A stretch of 64,000 nucleotides of DNA from Apostichopus japonicus (lineage: Eukaryota; Echinodermata; Holothuroidea; Aspidochirotida; Stichopodidae), in contig NC_092567.1 of assembly GCF_037975245.1 (NCBI RefSeq), positions 23,648,376-23,712,375 on the forward strand, given 5' to 3'. The notes below the pieces were generated by a model. The model saw only the letters and a list, made by a program, of their open reading frames with translations, had not been told where the DNA came from and ran no database searches. Positions 11,345-23,261 of the stretch are shown piece by piece. The stretch's first letter is position 1, and each line of letters opens with the position of its first letter. The position numbers and the translations under genes were made by a program.

Positions 11345-13670
11345 GTATGACACAGCTATATCATAAATTAAAATGAGTCCAAAACAAACTTTCATTATTA
11401 TTAAATTTGAATAAACCAATTCTTACAATATCTCTGCCATTTGCTCACACTGTATAAATAAACACTCTGGTGTAATCCACACTGGAGTGCATTGATGCCT
11501 TCACAATTTTAATCAAAATGACAAAATGTATATACTGCCAAATTTGTAAACAGTATGAATATGAAGTACGCCATGTTAGATTTGAAATCTGAACTTAAGG
11601 TATGGCTAGATCTTAATTCTACTAACAGTAAACAAATGTGCACTAACTGCAAAAAGCAGTAATGGATATGCTGCGGGACAAATACTTTGGGAAGGCCATG
11701 AAGACATTTTGCCGTATAATATATACATGAAAATGAATTTAACAATAAAAAGGTCTTAATAGATGAATATATGTTTTGTGCCTTGTTTTTGTACACATGA
11801 TACAAAATGTATATAATGAATTTAAAACAAGGATACAATAATTAAAATATCTATCAACCAAAGACCTATATATAGTATATATATAGAATCATGTTTTAAA
11901 TTATTTGGAAAACTACAGTAAAAATAATTGTAAATGGATACTTTTTGCATAAAAGATAACATAAAAAAGAAAGGGGGTCCCAAAAGTAATTTTGGGTGTG
12001 TCCTTGTGTGACAATTAAGGGCATGCAGTATTTGTTGAATACATGTGCATGTCTTAGTATGCATACATTATCTTGGCGTGTCTAGTATTAAGTTTTGTAT
12101 AAAATTAAATTTACAACGGTCACAAAATAGGCCTTGTTCACATTTGAGAATGCAAGGTGGATCTGATTAAATGCAGTGTGAACCCTAGCTCTGTCCAATC
12201 AGACTCCCACCAATAGTATTCTCCCTTTCAGGTGTGAACCTGTGTGACTATGGCAACCGACATCTATGGTGATTTGCCTATACCTCACTTCTACCATCAC
12301 TTTTAGGCCAGGTAGATGAGAAAGTACAAGAGTAGAGTCGAGACAAGTCTGAGAGGAGTGCATTAAGTCCTTATAACTTGACAGAGTTAATTACAATACG
12401 AACGATCTATAGAACCACGAATGCCCTGGTGACAATTAATCTGTATGGAAAGCTCCTTTAACCCTGAAGTCCTAGCTATCAACACAGAGTTTTCAGTTCA
12501 TGTCTAACCTTTTAGTTTCCCTCATCAATGTCAGTTACTCTTACCCGCGATGTGTTAAGGAAAAAAACCTAAATGAAAAACCCTCTTCTTTCACAACCAT
12601 TAGAAAATTTGAACCGTAAATCTCAGCCTAAACTACAGGAGAGATTTTCCACTCATGTTATTTGATGCACGTGATCTTTCCCTAGAACATCAAGTAAAAT
12701 AAAACAAGCAAAATGTTTGCAACTATTCCTGATTCGAAGCAAGATTGTCATCAAGGAAGAATTCACCATCTGATAAAATTTCTCTCTGTGGATCTGCAGA
12801 CACCCTTTTCTGGGGAGGCTTGGCATTAATGTACAAGTTTATGGAGCGCCGCTTGCATTATCATAAACTTTCGAGTTTGTAAACAGAGAAAAGCAATGGA
12901 GGGTAGAGGAAGGTTGTCGGGTGTGCAGGCGATAAAATACAGTTTGCTTTGAACTTCCTAAAGGTGTCAACAGCTACTAGAAGGGGAATTAACAAAGACT
13001 TGTAAACACGATTTGCAGGCTTTCATATTTCATCACGATTAAACCAAATATATATTAGTCATTAAATATTAAAGAGGCAGGATATGTCAACTTCGATTTG
13101 ATCTCCAATTTTAGAAATTTAGAAATTTAAGAAACAGATGATACATGCCCTTCAGGCAAACTAACAATATATGAATATGCAGCAGCATTACACAAATTTA
13201 TGCTAAAGATTCCTGGATCTATAAATATGGAAATCAGTGACAGCTATAGCACCCAGTTGGGAAAGTTTTTTCTATACTGTAGTGTTATGTCCCGCTTTCA
13301 GAGCACTCGTATTGTCAGTACGAGCAGTATGAATATCATGTTTCTATCAGATCAAGGTTAGGAACTGCTTGTACTGTCAATACCAGTGCTTTGAGAGCAT
13401 GATATTGGAGAACAGTTTAGAGAGGTAATACCATTAGGAAATCGTCCCAACTCGGTGGCTTAGTCATACATGTATGCGAAAATGTAATTTACATATTAAG
13501 TGTTATTCATATAATGAGAACTAAGAGTCATGGCACAGCTGTCCTAAATCATTTCAGATAGTGGTTACTTTGAGCTAGTGGATGGATTAAAGAATGGGAA
13601 CCTGTAACAGCTACACACAAACAAGTAATTTAAATATTCAGTGTTATACATATAAATTGGAACCTTTCCA
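11345..13670. other. Non-coding sequence, no recognised feature
   Basis: AT-rich up to about 12100. The stretch 12130-13030 is less AT-rich and lacks long frames, so it could hold conserved regulatory sequence. A 109-codon minus-strand frame (11509-11838) has random-looking hydrophobic composition. Around 13280-13390 CGTATTGTCAGTACGAGCAG is echoed nearby in reverse, giving a weak hairpin. Confidence 0.4.
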
Positions 13671-13685
13671 ATTTAGAAAGTCCTT

Positions 13686-13848
13686 TCAGAGGGGGAAAAC
13701 GGTAGATTGCTCATGGATGAAAAACCCACCTTACTATGACCCAGTCAGGTATCAAACCCAGAACCTCCCGATTGCTAAGCCTCATTGCTTCAAATGCCAA
13801 CGCCTTTATCCACTCGGCCACAACACCGGTATATGGCAAGGACGTTTT
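13686..13848 (-). mobile_element. tRNA-derived SINE, family 3 (Leu/Ser-like head)
   Basis: On the minus strand from about 13830 the sequence begins TTGTGGCCGAGTGGATAAAG, containing an A-box TGGCCGAGTGG. A long variable-arm-like segment follows, then a B-box GGTTTGATACC. These are internal polymerase III promoter boxes at tRNA-like spacing. The body then runs into TTTTTCATCC and GTTTTCCCCCTCTGAAAGGA. Acceptor-stem pairing is not good enough for a real tRNA gene, so a SINE is the better call. Confidence 0.6.
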
Positions 13849-13849
13849 G

Positions 13850-15565
13850 CAAGCTTCATAATGTTAAAAAAAAAAAAAACCTTAATAATGTTACTGTCCA
13901 GATAGTATGCGGCATTATATCATTAATAATATTCACGAGAGCGCCTTAACCCTGAACTCTTAATACTATTTGAAGAACTGCAAAATAAATACTCAGGGAT
14001 ACCATGGAAAATGAGGGTAATACTAGTTTCCATGATCAAACGTTCCCATAAAACATTACTTTTGGCCAGAAATATTTACTAAACTGCTGCAGTAAATTGA
14101 ATTTTTAATGTAAAACGTTAAAGGGCCTGACTTTTTTTGATCCTTGCAGGACCTTTCTTAGCTGTCTCATGTAATTAAGCAAGAGGTTATTCAATCTGGT
14201 GGTAATAGTTCCCCCTGCTCCCTTCCGCCCCCAACTATCAAACTTAGGGAGGGAAACAAGCTAGATATTTATTGTTATTATAATTATTATACATCTTTAC
14301 CACAAAAGTAATTACTGTAACAACACTGAAGTTATATATCATTCAGGCTTCTAATCAAATGTATTTAGTGCAAAAATGTTGTTTTCCACTGTTTTATTCT
14401 CTCATATACTTTTTTCCCTTTCTTTGAGAAAGCTAAGGAACTTGCCCAAAATTTACCACCATTTTTCATTCATTGTGACACACTCCCTTTGGTGTGTCAT
14501 GCTTGGCTGATTTCGGTACGACAACATGCCAAAGTAAGTTCTGCTTGCAACAACGAAGAACATAGCTCCCCCGTAAACTTGTTATCAAATTGTACTTGAT
14601 TGTTTCTGTATTAGCTGGCCGAGGACCGGGTAATATGTCTGTAGAATAATTAATGCCGAGCTGCAGCTTTCTAGATCAGAGCTTGTACATAAAGGAAGAG
14701 AGGGAGAGAGAGCAAGACACGTAGAACTTGAATTCCAACAACTATAGTGAAGTTAGCAGCTACTAAGAGATAAATGAAACAGAAAAAACATTGCGGCAAG
14801 CTTAATCGAGCTAACTTATTAGCAAGCCAGGGTCTAGGAATGACGCCACAGCATTGTTGTGATTTGTGAGAGGTCAAAGGTCACACTCAAACCACTTGCT
14901 GTGTTTCTGACATGGAAATATGAAATAGATATTATACATATATAAGCTAAACAGCGCCCTCTATTTGTATACCGTCCACAGGCCTAGAATTTCTCAATAT
15001 TATAGCCACCGCTAAAAAATGCAAGTGTTAAAGAATTCTACAGGCTTAAGTCAAGCCCTAGAAGTCATATTTTCTCTCATTAAAACACACATCAGTTATT
15101 ACATATATATACAGCTGTATGGGAGCAGCCCAATGATACAGTTATGTTAGTTAGGTTCATTGATATCACATAGAATCTTTAACCGACGATTGTCAACCGA
15201 CTTTATATGGCGTCTTTATGTTCTTAACGTCCTTCTGGCAGAAGAATGCAGCGCAGTGCCCTTCTTTTTATTACTGGCAAACAACAAAATAAACTGGCAT
15301 TTAGCCAGTAAATAGCCCTACCCAGAGGCCTGCATACTTGTATGCATGTAAATGATATTAATGAAGTTTAAAAATTATGTATAAATTCATTGAATGCGTC
15401 AGGGTAACTGCATGAAATATTTTTGAATCTCCTTTCTGCTGACAGTAGTCTTATAAGCCTATACATACATAAGTATGTCAATGTGCCATATGATAATTAT
15501 TGTTGTTTCTTTCATGCTACTGGCAGGACTGGATTAAGTGAATGCTTGACAGTTAAAATTCCAAG
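13850..15565. other. Non-coding sequence
   Basis: Begins with a poly-A run (13866-13879), consistent with simple sequence beside the SINE. The remainder is AT-rich. The 14690-14890 segment is GC-richer with a GAGAG run and a 68-codon minus frame that is not recognised. Confidence 0.4.
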
Positions 15566-15569
15566 ACAC

Positions 15570-15655
15570 TACTACCTAAGCGAAACGCCTCCGTGGGTTG
15601 GTGCGTACCGCAGGAAGAATTGTTTTGGCTAACATTGCCGGAGATACACGGCAGA
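15570..15655. repeat. Fragment related to the hAT-like interior at 7.05 and 61.63 kb
   Basis: Reads CTACCTAAGCGAAACGCC, TCCGTGGGTTGG, GCAGGAAGAATTGTTTTGGC and ATTGCCGGAGATACACGGCA. Elements at 7045-7160 and 61628-61740 have matching words in the same order. No terminal repeats are found around it here. Confidence 0.5.
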
Positions 15656-15785
15656 TTAGCCCACCTTCCCCGGCAATGAATAGCGTTGAATCGAATATGA
15701 TCTACATTCGTCTCCCATTGTGGTTGTGGTGAATCAAAAGCGCGGAAAAATACAATCCTTTATGTGGAACGTCATAATCGGTTCC

Positions 15786-15822
15786 AAATAATCGGTAGGG
15801 CAACGGAATTTGCCGATTATTT
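15786..15822. repeat. Perfect short inverted repeat
   Basis: AAATAATCGG at 15786-15795 pairs with CCGATTATTT at 15813-15822 across a 17-base loop. Related CGATTATCGG-type words occur just downstream at about 15850, suggesting the end of an old palindromic element. Confidence 0.7.
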
Positions 15823-15867
15823 ACGGATTGTTTGAAATTGGCCTGATGCCGATTATCGGTCACACAC

Positions 15868-15920
15868 TAAAATATATATATATATATATATGTGTGTATG
15901 TTTAAGTGTATGTATATACC
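15868..15920. repeat. TA/TG microsatellite
   Basis: TA repeats followed by TGTGTGTATG. Confidence 0.8.
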
Positions 15921-16550
15921 ATCTTCCCCATAACTATACACAACTGATCTATACCTGCTGCCCTAAGCCAATAAGGGATCCATCTCTTCTTCTCCTTAAC
16001 AAACACATTTACAGCCAAAGATCTACTGTAAATATATTACTGCATCAATATTTCGGAATATATCTATGAAAGTGTTTTACCCTTTCACTGCAGTCTACCT
16101 ACCTCTCTCTTTATATGCTGCCATATGCGAGTTGAGAAACAGAAGGAAATTCCAGACAGGCTAAACCATTGAAAATGATTTATTTTATTGATCACTAAAA
16201 AAAAAAAATTGCTGCATCCTTGTGGCAGCTTTCTCTACGTTTGAGAGCCGAGAATTATTATTACAGAGCATTAAATCTCAAGGCACCTGCACAACGTGTT
16301 AGTTTTTCAAATCGGGATCACTGAGCATAAATTTACGGGCTAAATTGAAGGCTAGAGGTATATATATACATGTGTATACCGATATTTACCAACCGATGTG
16401 GCTGTGTGCTCTATGTGTTATTAATTTCATGCCTTTGAACATGATGTCAGTTAATAAATAGGTAATAATACAGTGTCTAGATGCCAGTTTGTTTTTTTCC
16501 CTCTCTCTATTTTGCAGCTGCCTCTGATAATAGAGCCGACCATTATACCC
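15920..16550. other. Non-coding sequence
   Basis: AT-rich with a poly-A run at about 16197-16209 and a short TATA run near 16360. No coding or repeat signal recognised. Confidence 0.4.
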
Positions 16551-16559
16551 TTCTGGTCT

Positions 16560-17400
16560 GAAGGTCTTCAGCTGTAAGCAGTCACTTTCAAACCGAGCTA
16601 TCAGCACCAGCAAGACATCCATTTAGCATGGAAATCAATAAAACACTTCTCAGAAGCAGTGGCAGGGTCGTATATATATGTATATATGTATACACATATA
16701 GCTAAAGGAATGAGTGAGGGTGGAGGATATTAAAAGAGGTATGAAGTGGTGCATTGATTCCCCTCCTATGATACTAAATTTGCCAGAGGATTGAAAGGCG
16801 GATACTCTGATATCTCCCCCCTCCCCCCCCCCACAACTCACATAATTGGCCCTATAACAATTGCAACTGACTTGCTTACTGTAAATTGTGTATGAATTCA
16901 GCTACGGCTGTATAGGTAGAAGTAGTCACAGTCAGATAAAGCTATATACTGCCATCAGCAGTTGCAAGACCTCCATTTAGAATATTAATTGATAAAACAG
17001 ATGATGCAGTGGTAAAGTCATAAATCTAGAAAAGAAATGAGTGAAGGGTGGAGGATATCAGAGGTGTTAGGGTGCATCGGTTCCCCTCCTATGATACTAA
17101 TTTACCAGAGGCATGATGGGGTACTCCAATATCACCCCCCACCCCCCATGATACTAATTGGCCCTATTGTAACTGACTTGCTTACTGTAAATTGTGTATG
17201 AAACAGCTAGGGCTGTATAGATGTAAGTATGGTCACAGTCAGACAAAGCTACATACTGCCATCAGGAGTTGCAAGACCTCCATTGAGATTATAAATTGAT
17301 AATAACAATCTCAGAAGCAGTGATAGGACATCACAGCTGAGAAGATGGGTGAGGATGGAGTTATAATTATCACAGGGAGGTATGAGGTACAGTCTAAGGA
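16560..17400. repeat. Tandem duplication, units of about 355 and 306 bp
   Basis: Units end in AGACATCCATTTAG (16626) or AAGACCTCCATT(T/G)AG (16981 and 17287). Shared landmarks are TCAGAAGCAGTG, GAGTGA(A/G)GGTGGAGGATAT, CCCCTCCTATGATACTAA, a C-run, ATTGGCCCTAT, ACTTGCTTACTGTAAATTG, GTCACAGTCAGA and TACTGCCATCAG. About 2.7 units are present. The repeats contain no tRNA boxes or terminal repeats and appear to be a local duplication. Confidence 0.8.
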
Positions 17401-18395
17401 GGGGTGTGTTGATTACCCTGCCAGAAATTGGTCTTAACGACTGACACTTCCTGTCTTATAGTAAAATGTGAAGGAAAACAAATGGTACTGTGTCATCCTT
17501 CAATGGCTGAACTATAGTCAGCAATAAACTTGCATTACGATAAAAAGGGGGAGGGGGAAGGGGAGGGATGGGAATAAACAAAAAAACTAATACAGTCAAG
17601 CTAAGATGCATGCATGATTCAAATGTGACCACTTGTAATCCGGCATATATAGCTACTACATACATACGTAACAGTTGAGTTGCATTTTTTTCATTTTCAC
17701 TAGATGTTTGAGGGAGTTTTTTTCTCTCTACATCTTTCTGTTGACTTGTTTGTCAAGTTGGCATTTCCCTATTGGAGGATTTAAAGCTGAAATATCCTTA
17801 CAATGATTGACTTATCAATATTCATGAGTTCTCTCCATTTTTGAAAACATTCTGCATCCTCTGTGACAATGACAATTACCTTGCAAAGAAAACCTTGCAA
17901 AACAGATTAAAACAAAAAAAATGTAAGTCCTCACCACCACCTCCCCCCCCCCTCCCCCAGGCCTGTCTACCCAACAAGCTCTTCCACTTCCTATTCCCTT
18001 TACTTTCTTTCCTTTTATCATAATAAATTCAATTTATTAACATTCATGATAACATGCTCCACTGGGACTTAATCACGCTTCGCTGCATGGCTTCCATTAT
18101 ATTACACCGCTAACGACATCGATATACACATAAAAAATAGTGCACTCTATGAATTATTCATCTTTGAAGAAAGATGATAGCTACACAAAGACTGTCAAAA
18201 TAATCAGACTTTTGCCTTCTTTTTTTTGGCATTCTCTTTTAGGAGGGCCTCAATTATCCTCGGCTTGACCCTATTGGTCGATTGCATAATAAACTAGGGT
18301 AGCTTAAAATGGCTGCATCTTATATTTCTTATTCAGCATCTTCATATGGGTTGAAGTAAGGGGACTAGCTGATAGCAAGATGCCGTATTAACAAC
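17400..18395. other. Non-coding sequence
   Basis: Contains G-rich (17545-17570) and C-rich (17936-17960) runs giving spurious proline or glycine frames. AT-rich otherwise. Confidence 0.4.
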
Positions 18396-18398
18396 TTA

Positions 18399-18985
18399 GC
18401 ATAGTTAAAAATCCTGTACTTGTGCTCATCCACCCTCAGGGATATTGTACTCATAGTCTTTACCATACAAAGAGGAATTAAGTCTTTTTGTTCTCAGACT
18501 CACCTTGTTACATGTGGATATTGACCATACTTAGCATAGCAACCTGTTCACTTGTACTCACTACCAAGGATGTTTACTTGTACTCGTACCCATAACTTAT
18601 GAGGAACTCTTCTTGTACTCATTTGCATATATTGTTGAATATGAAATACCATACTGTACATACACAATTATCGGCAGATTTTTAGGGAGTCCATATTTTT
18701 ACTCATATTTGAGCATAGCAACCTGGACTTGTACTCATCCCCAAGGATTTGTACTTGTACTCATATCCATAACTTAAGAGGAACTCTTCTTGTACTTGTT
18801 TGCATGATGTTTATATAGACAGCGTATGTTAAACCATGCTTTATACATACATACTTCAGGGCAGACTATAGGCAGGGCAGACTTAATGCTGAGTTCCTTC
18901 TTGTATTTATATGTTACCATAGTAACCTATACTTGTACTCTAGAGCCCTTATGGATTTGTACTCTGAATTGTACTCAGGCAAAAT
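18399..18985. repeat. Four-copy diverged tandem repeat, 134-202 bp spacing
   Basis: Units start at AGCATAG(C/T) or CCATAGTAACC near 18399, 18533, 18712 and 18914. Common words are ACTTGTACTCAT, CAAGGAT, TTGTACTCATA and, in the two middle units, CCATAACTTA(T/A)GAGGAACTC. Unit length varies, so this is an old, eroding array. Confidence 0.7.
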
Positions 18986-19029
18986 GCTACAAAAAGCAGA
19001 ATAATGTAAGGAAGGCTTCATGTACATAA

Positions 19030-19797
19030 ATCTCTTATTTTATGCACAATAGTTCTTATTACAATCTACATATATAGTGTCAAAATTGCCAGAATATGAA
19101 AATATATTAGAAATGAGAATTTACAATTTTTCTTTCATGACCTAATATTAGTGCTCAGGTTTACTACAGCATAGCTGAGCTTCTTAACATATTTTTATCT
19201 AACGTTTTTTTCTCATTTTGCATCTATATAGAACAAACTTTGCTACATGATATCTAATAAATTGTTTTGTACGTCCCACTATTTAAAATTATGAATTTTT
19301 CATTTTTCTATTCCATGCCCTGCCCGCCCCCACATTCTCTCTTTAAATATATTTATATCTATATTATGACATACTAATTTAGATCATAAACATTTATATT
19401 CCCAGACATTCTCCAGATGTTGTTTGGTGTTGATATGATGCACACATATGCTGCATAATAATTATGATGAGTAAATTATGCCAAAGATATGACATGTGAT
19501 GTAAAGAGAAGCGATAAAGCAGAATCTGGTTCCCTCTATAGCGAGTAAACCTTTTAATTCAAATAAAGCTCAGAGCTCTGCAGACTACAGCCTGCACTGA
19601 ACCGATCTGTCATCAGTTATGTGTGGCTATGTATACGTCTGTACATACCTTCTAGAGATCTCAAATATGAATCACAATGTATATAAATACTGCAGTAAGC
19701 AATCTTGTTAGCTCCCCTTCATTGCCGCATTTAAAACGACAGAGACTCCAGCTCGAACTATCTGCGAAGCTGCGAAGGGGAAGCTTTTTCAATTCTG

Positions 19798-19839
<42 letters not shown>

Positions 19840-20060
19840 CATCTATATATACATAAAGTTATGTGTAAAATGCCAGTACCATACTATATGTTTCAACTGA
19901 TGATGCAGTTATAACTAACTACTGATTATATCCCAGCTATCATCTATAAACTGAAATATAAAAATAAATAAAAATATGGCCCTCAAATAGGTATCTTAAG
20001 TGGGATAAGTCTGTATTTAGCTCCTGTTAATTGGAAATTAACTGACTTATGACAAGACTT
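19030..20060. other. Non-coding sequence with a TA array
   Basis: Holds an uninterrupted TA run at 19799-19836. The rest is AT-rich with no supported coding or repeat feature. Confidence 0.45.
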
Positions 20061-20067
20061 TCAGAGA

Positions 20068-20290
20068 GTGTTAGCTCAGTGGTTAACGAGCTTGAGTTCG
20101 GGTCCCGAGTTTGAGTTACTCCAAGATTAATGTATGTCGTCCAGTTACAGAGTTGTTGACAATTGACAATTCATAATCATGGACGTTAAAATATGAATCT
20201 AAGAGACTGACTTTGGACAGCTTGCGGCTTTGATAAGCCAATGATGGCTTCTTCGCGAGTTCCTGCTTGCAGGAGGATGAGACATGCAAT
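20068..20290 (+). mobile_element. tRNA-derived SINE, family 2, copy 1
   Basis: A polymerase III A-box TAGCTCAGTGG (20072-20082) is followed by a degenerate B-box (GAGTTTGAGTTACTCC). The body is ATTAATGTATGTCGTCCAGT, TTGTTGACAATTGACAATT, ATCATGGACGTTAAAATATG, AAGAGACTGACTT and GCTTTGATAAGCCAATGATG, then CCTGCTTGCAGGAGGAT. The same order is found at 23262 (plus) and 57679 (minus). Confidence 0.85.
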
Positions 20291-20730
20291 ACATACTTTC
20301 AAAACAACTATTTGTGAGTGACCAGGGAATAATCTAGGAAAAAGCAGTTTCCAAGGTTCTGAGGTTTGTCTCATTATATAGGACTATGGTTCCTGTGTAC
20401 AAAGGCTGCTATGCATATTTGCAGCATTTGACCAATTTACATAGCAGTTTGCGATGCCAGACCGGATGAATTATTCACCGATGCCTACAAACGATGAATC
20501 TACATAGTCTATATGATATATTTGTCTGTCTGTGACAGCAGTTCTAAGTTAATTGGAAATTAATGCAAAAAAGCTTCAAGTGATGGATAATTCACATTAC
20601 TGTACTTTGTTTCACCATAAATTCCAAAAAAACCAAGGGTTTGGAAATTATCGAGCAAATGGCTTACATGTTGCTGGCTTAAACTGAAAGCAACCAGTCT
20701 GGAAACTAATACAGCATTTTGTCGATAAGT
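20290..20730. other. Non-coding sequence
   Basis: No coding or repeat signal is recognised between the SINE and the block shared with 57.4 kb. Confidence 0.4.
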
Positions 20731-20734
20731 AAAA

Positions 20735-20820
20735 GTGCAGCAGCTACAAAAAACAAAACAAATAGAGATTATCACTGAAGACCAGCAGTGCCTATTGTGT
20801 GAAACTGCACAGCAGAAAGG
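20735..20820. repeat. 85-bp block shared with 57425-57525
   Basis: Shared words in order are GCAGCAGCT, ATAGAGATTAT, GACCAGC, TGTG(A/C)-like CCATTG/CTATTG, and TGAAACTGCA. In both places a tandem array starts directly after the block. Class unknown; it may be a conserved fragment of an unidentified element. Confidence 0.65.
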
Positions 20821-20837
20821 ATTACATCATACACAGA

Positions 20838-21420
20838 TGCGCAGGATGCTGCAACCCCTGCGCACACAGCCCGGCTGCAGGATGCTGCAATCCCCCTCAG
20901 TATCCTACATAGCCTGGCTGCAGGATGCTGCAACCCCCTGCGTACACTACACAGCCTGGCTGCAGGATGCTGCAACCCCCCCTCTGCATTCTACACAGCT
21001 GGGCTGCAGGATGTTGCAACCCCCTTAGCTTCCTACACAGCCTAGCTGCAGGATGCTGCAACCTCCCCTCTGCATCCTACACAGCCTGGCTGCAGGATGC
21101 TGCAATCCCCCTCAGTATCCTGCATAGCCTGGCTGCAGGATGCTGCAACCCCTTGCATACACTACACAGCCTGGCTGCAGGATGCTGCAACCCCCCTCTG
21201 CATTCTACACAGCTGGGCTGCAGGATGTTGCAACCCCCTTAGCTTCCTACACAGCCTACTGTAGCTGCAGGATGCTGCAACCCCCCCTCTGCATTCTACA
21301 CAGCCGGGCTGCAGGATGTTGCAACCCCTTTAGCTTCCTTCACAGCCTGGCTGTAGGATGCTGCAATTCCCCTCAGCATCCTACACAGCTTAGCTGCAGG
21401 ATGCTGCAGCCCCTTCATCA
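20838..21420. repeat. 43-bp satellite with five-unit higher-order repeat
   Basis: Fourteen copies of a core close to GGCTGCAGGATGCTGCAACC recur at spacings of 42-47 bp (starts near 20873, 20916, 20958, 21002, 21044, 21088, 21131, 21173, 21216 and 21263 onward). Variant units recur in the same order after 215 bp: the CTCAGTATCCT unit is at 20896 and 21111. That gives a five-unit higher-order period. Overlapping ORFs of about 100 codons are artefacts of the array. Confidence 0.92.
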
Positions 21421-21424
21421 TCCT

Positions 21425-21692
21425 ACTTTTGACACAGTGCCTAATTAGACAAGTAAGCCAGGAAGCAAAGTTAATTTTAGGGTCAGCTGTTAATGTCATT
21501 GATTTCAGATTTGAAACTAACAATTTTAGTTTACTTGGATTATGTTACTAACATATATGGTATGGGATAACAGTAATTAAAATAGGCTTTATTACAGTCA
21601 AATAGTGTCACAATTCAAACATTAAAAATCCAAAATACAGACTAAACTTTGCCAAAAAATGTGGACTAGCTGATCCAGCTGATAATTGACAT
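21425..21692. other. Non-coding spacer
   Basis: AT-rich, no recognised feature. Confidence 0.4.
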
Positions 21693-22336
21693 AATGTTAG
21701 CAGGGGCGTAGCGAAGGGGTTTTTGTTGGGGGGGTGTGGAGAATTTGATTTGCCGACGGATCTGGAAGTGGTGACTGAAATGGGGGAGGGGTCTAAGGGG
21801 AGGGGGTGTCCCCCTCCCCTTTGGCAATTTTTTTAGTTTTGAAACGTCCTTAGATGCAATCTGGTGCATATTTTAAGTCAAATTTGATTTGCCGACGGAT
21901 CTGGAAGTGGTGACTGAAATGGGGGAGGGGTCTAAGGGGAGGGGGTGTCCCCCTCCCCTGTGGCAATTTTTTAGTTTTGAAACGTCCTTAGATGCAGTCT
22001 GGTGCATATTTTAAGTCAAATTTGATTTGCCGACGGATCTGGAAGTGGTGACTGAAATGGGGGAGGGGTCTAAGGGTAGGGGGTCTACCCCTCCCCTTTG
22101 GAAAAATTAGTTTGAACGTCCTTAGATGCAATCTGGTGCATATTTTAAGTCAAATTTGGCACGGAAGAAGCTCCCGTTCTCCTTTTTCTATTCAGCTTTC
22201 CTTCTTTCTTCCCCTTCCGCTCTCTTCACCTTTTCTCCTTTTGCCGACAGACCCAAAATTTGCCGACAGCGACCAAATTATTGGGGGGGTGTGACACCCC
22301 CCCACACCCCCCGCTCGCTACGCCCCTGAATGTTAG
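21693..22336. mobile_element. Non-autonomous hAT-like element with internal 138-bp tandem repeat
   Basis: The element spans 21701-22328. The left end is CAGGGGCGTAGCGA; the right end read in reverse is CAGGGGCGTAGCGAGC. It is flanked by identical octamers AATGTTAG (21693-21700 and 22329-22336). Inside, a unit of about 138 bp starting AATTTGATTTGCCGACGG recurs at 21742, 21881 and 22019, with a diverged fourth start near 22152. Each unit contains GGGGTCTAAGGG, a self-complementary GGGG/CCCC stem and CGTCCTTAGATGCA. There is no coding capacity. Eight-base duplications and CAG ends point to hAT. Confidence 0.92.
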
Positions 22337-23258
22337 ATTTTAAAAACACAAACTTTGCAGATTCACAGACTACAGTAGTTTAAGTGAACTGTTAATACAG
22401 ATTGTAGCCAGATATTGCACTCAGTACATAAAATGAATGTACACATGCAAAACCATACACGTACATAGTATGCTGATAGGCCTTCTATAATACAAAGCTA
22501 CAGTTGATTCAGTTGAGTTGGTGAGATCTCCACATGCTTAAGGGATCCCCTGCAAGAAATATCACATTTCATTCCCTTGTGATTTGGGGGCTTTGTGAAG
22601 GTGCTGTCTAACACCAAATTGTATTTAAGAATTGATACAACCTCATGTTCTAGCTTTCTTGCACCAACTCACAAGAGAATTTGGTCACCAGGGGGCCCAA
22701 AATGAGGTTCATTGTGCTCCTATATGAAAAATATTAGTAGAATTTAATATACATGCTTAGATCAGGGATAAATATTTAACACACAAACGTGGAAATAATT
22801 GAGTTTTCTTAGAACTGTTAGATTATCTCTAGATATCTACAAGCAAAAAAGTTGCGGTAACTTTAATATCTTGTTCTCTATTAAAATTCTGAGACACAAT
22901 GCCTAAGTACTATAATATTTAGCCTTTAAGAATGATAGACGCAAGAAAAATCTTCCTAACGCAGGAAATATAGATCTATAGTTTAAAAAGTTATATTGGG
23001 GGGGGGGTGGGGGTTGTCTCTTTGTAGATCTGTGATGTCATAGTCCCACTAGGATGTGAAAGCTTTTTACTCTGCATTAACTTTTGTGTCTCTCATCAAA
23101 TTTTTCAAGGTAGCCTGAAAGCCAACGGTGGTGAAATTAATGCCGTCCTATATAAGTTCATGTTTGAGAGATTTGATATTTTAGAATCGACATTTACAAA
23201 ACTCATTATCCTTACAGAAAGTAAACATTGTAATAAATAAAGGAAGAAATATAATTTA
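22337..23258. other. Non-coding sequence
   Basis: AT-rich with a G-run at 22997-23014 (quadruplex-prone). No coding or repeat signal. Confidence 0.4.
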
Positions 23259-23261
23259 TAG

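Noticed and set aside
10901-11419. 172-codon minus-strand ORF
   Set aside because: It is a read-through of a TA array and the family A right arm; no conserved protein motif.
13686-13848. Possible functional tRNA-Leu gene on the minus strand
   Set aside because: Promoter boxes are present but the acceptor and anticodon stems do not pair well and a SINE body follows.
20735-21448. ORFs of about 100 codons rich in Cys, Gly and Pro
   Set aside because: Products of the 43-bp satellite; the period is not a multiple of three and the frames overlap on both strands.
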